Source of the DNA: Pseudobacteriovorax antillogorgiicola
Lineage (GTDB): Bacteria > Bdellovibrionota_B > Oligoflexia > Oligoflexales > RGVZ01
Length of the DNA: 6,977 bases
NCBI GenBank assembly: GCA_945897695.1
Contig: CAMDGW010000130.1
Coordinates: 1 to 6,977 of the forward strand
Reading direction: 5' to 3'
In this document: piece by piece, positions 5,700-6,977 of the stretch
Numbering within the stretch: the first letter of the stretch is position 1
Layout: each line of letters opens with the position of its first letter
Position numbers and translations under genes: made by a program
Notes under the pieces: generated by a model
Database searches by the model: none
What the model saw: the letters and a program-made list of their open reading frames with translations, nothing else
Told to the model about the DNA's origin: nothing

Positions 5700-6977
5700 A
5701 TGACCACGATTAGCTTTGTTCATGCCCGTGAAATCCTTGATAGCCGTGGAAATCCGACGGTTGAAGTTGAAGTTGGTACTGACAGTGGCTATTTTGGCCG
5801 GGCAGCGGTTCCTTCCGGAGCCTCCACGGGTGAATACGAAGCCTGTGAGTTGCGTGATGGGGATAAAGCCCGTTATTTAGGCAAAGGGACCCTGAAAGCT
5901 GTTCGTAATGTCAAAGAGGTCATCACACCCCGCCTGCTTGGCATGGACATTCATGATCAAGTCGCCATTGACCAAATGATGATCGAACTGGATGGTACCG
6001 AAAATAAGTCAAATCTTGGGGCGAACTCTATTTTAGGCGTTTCCCTAGCCTGCGCGAAAGCTGGAGCTGAAGCGGCAGCACTGCCATTATATCGTTACAT
6101 TGGTGGGTCACGAGCTGTGACTCTACCGGTGCCGCTCATGAATATCATCAATGGTGGCGCACACGCTGACAATAATGTCGATTTTCAGGAATTCATGATT
6201 GTACCTATTGGTGCACCCTCATTTCGCGAAGGTTTGCGCTATGGCGCTGAAGTATTTCACGCCCTTAAAAAAGTACTTCACGGCAAAAAACTGAATACTG
6301 CCGTGGGCGATGAAGGCGGCTTTGCTCCTGATCTTAAAAGCAATTCAGAGGCGCTGGACATCATTATGACAGCCATTGAAAAAGCTGGTTTCAAAGCTGG
6401 TAAAGATATCGCATTGGCGTTGGATGTTGCTGCATCCAGCTTCTGCAAAGATAAGGCATATCACCTTGAAGGCGAGGGCAAAACACTCGATTCAGCAGCC
6501 ATGGTTGACTTCCTCGCCAAACTTTCAAAGTCCTACCCTATTATTTCAATTGAAGATGGACTGGATGAACACGACTGGGATGGTTTTATTGATCTCACGA
6601 AGAAAATTGGCGACAAGGTTCAGATCGTCGGCGACGATTTATTTGTAACAAACGTGAAGCGACTAAAAGACGGCATCATCCGCAAGGCTGGAAATTCCAT
6701 CTTGATCAAGGTGAACCAAATTGGAACGTTGTCAGAAACTCTAGAAACAATTGAAATGGCAAAGACCCATGGATTCACCTCCATCGCTTCTCATCGATCT
6801 GGAGAAACTGAGGATACGACCATCGCCGACCTAGCAGTCGCCACCAACTGCGGCATGATCAAAACGGGTTCAGCAAGTCGTACCGACCGCATCTGTAAAT
6901 ACAACCAACTTCTTCGTATTGAAGAGGAGTTAGCAACAAGCTCTTTTCCAGTTCCAGTTTCGCCAGTGATCAAAACC
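5700..6977 (+). CDS. eno: Enolase (phosphopyruvate hydratase), 3' end beyond the window
   Basis: Glycolytic enzyme interconverting 2-phosphoglycerate and phosphoenolpyruvate; in many bacteria it also joins the RNA degradosome or appears on the surface. 426 codons are visible with no stop, against about 430 in the family, so only a few residues are missing. The N-terminal domain starts with AREILDSRGNPTVEVEV and carries the mobile loop SGASTG (39-44). The barrel domain has NGGAHADN, DFQEFM, and GDEGGFAP with general acid Glu205. Magnesium ligands are Asp242 (LDVAAS), Glu285 (SIEDGLDE) and Asp312 (GDDLFVTN). The catalytic base is Lys337 (LIKVNQIGT), followed by His365 in SHRSGETED and Lys388 in IKTGS. 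After Asp242 the usual ASEF reads ASSF (Ser247 for Glu), followed by Cys249 where Tyr or Phe is common. The start is ATG 5700 with GGAG ten bases upstream. It is divergent from pepA. Confidence 0.97.
   Translation, partial: MTTISFVHAREILDSRGNPTVEVEVGTDSGYFGRAAVPSGASTGEYEACELRDGDKARYLGKGTLKAVRNVKEVITPRLLGMDIHDQVAIDQMMIELDGTENKSNLGANSILGVSLACAKAGAEAAALPLYRYIGGSRAVTLPVPLMNIINGGAHADNNVDFQEFMIVPIGAPSFREGLRYGAEVFHALKKVLHGKKLNTAVGDEGGFAPDLKSNSEALDIIMTAIEKAGFKAGKDIALALDVAASSFCKDKAYHLEGEGKTLDSAAMVDFLAKLSKSYPIISIEDGLDEHDWDGFIDLTKKIGDKVQIVGDDLFVTNVKRLKDGIIRKAGNSILIKVNQIGTLSETLETIEMAKTHGFTSIASHRSGETEDTTIADLAVATNCGMIKTGSASRTDRICKYNQLLRIEEELATSSFPVPVSPVIKT

Noticed and set aside
6791..6973. Minus-strand frame starting MITGETGTGKELVA, resembling the Walker A region of sigma-54 activators
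   Set aside because: The resemblance is striking but short. It lies entirely within the highly conserved C-terminal coding region of eno, and what follows does not look like an AAA+ domain, so it is an antisense coincidence.
1..6977. Search for CRISPR arrays, insertion sequences, tRNA or rRNA genes and defence or toxin-antitoxin modules
   Set aside because: No regularly spaced repeats, terminal inverted repeats, cloverleaf-like sequences or recognisable defence proteins were seen.

Overview
The window is a compact bacterial chromosomal segment. It carries five recognisable housekeeping or metabolic genes and two small genes for exported proteins of unknown function. GC content is moderate, ribosome sites are of the AGGAG type, and GTG and TTG starts appear beside ATG. 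The protein sequences look proteobacterial in the broad sense: a Glk-type rather than ROK glucokinase, a TesB thioesterase, and an enolase of the common bacterial type. A Bdellovibrionota/Oligoflexia-like or delta-proteobacterial source is a guess from the overall feel of the proteins, and nothing here proves it.

Layout. Positions 1-457 hold no convincing gene, only a perfect 14-bp tandem duplication and an AT-rich leader. A small lipoprotein gene (470-844, +) follows and ends at a strong 13-bp terminator hairpin (875-910). That terminator faces tesB, acyl-CoA thioesterase II (1007-1882, -). tesB is divergent from glk, glucokinase (2023-3003, +), across 140 bp. Behind glk, after 24 bp and with its own strong ribosome site, lies an 82-residue exported protein with four cysteines (3028-3276, +). 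A hairpin at 3282-3316 separates it from the convergent pair gph (HAD phosphatase, 3312-3983, -) and pepA (leucyl aminopeptidase, 3973-5499, -). These two overlap by 11 bp, and gph appears to start at TTG inside the end of pepA. Across a 200-bp divergent region lies eno, enolase (5700 to the window end, +), which is nearly complete with 426 codons visible.

How the genes work together. glk (entry of glucose into glycolysis) and eno (2-phosphoglycerate to phosphoenolpyruvate) are both glycolytic. gph-type phosphatases salvage 2-phosphoglycolate or similar phosphoesters, pepA recycles peptides, and tesB hydrolyses acyl-CoAs. They form no single pathway operon; this is an ordinary mix of core metabolic genes in divergent and convergent pairs. 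Likely transcription units are: lipoprotein alone; tesB alone; glk plus the four-cysteine protein; pepA-gph; and eno.

I did not find evidence of a new multi-gene system, mobile element, CRISPR array or RNA gene. The items most worth a second look are the two small exported proteins, the start-site arrangements of the lipoprotein and gph genes, and the short palindromes in the two divergent promoter regions.
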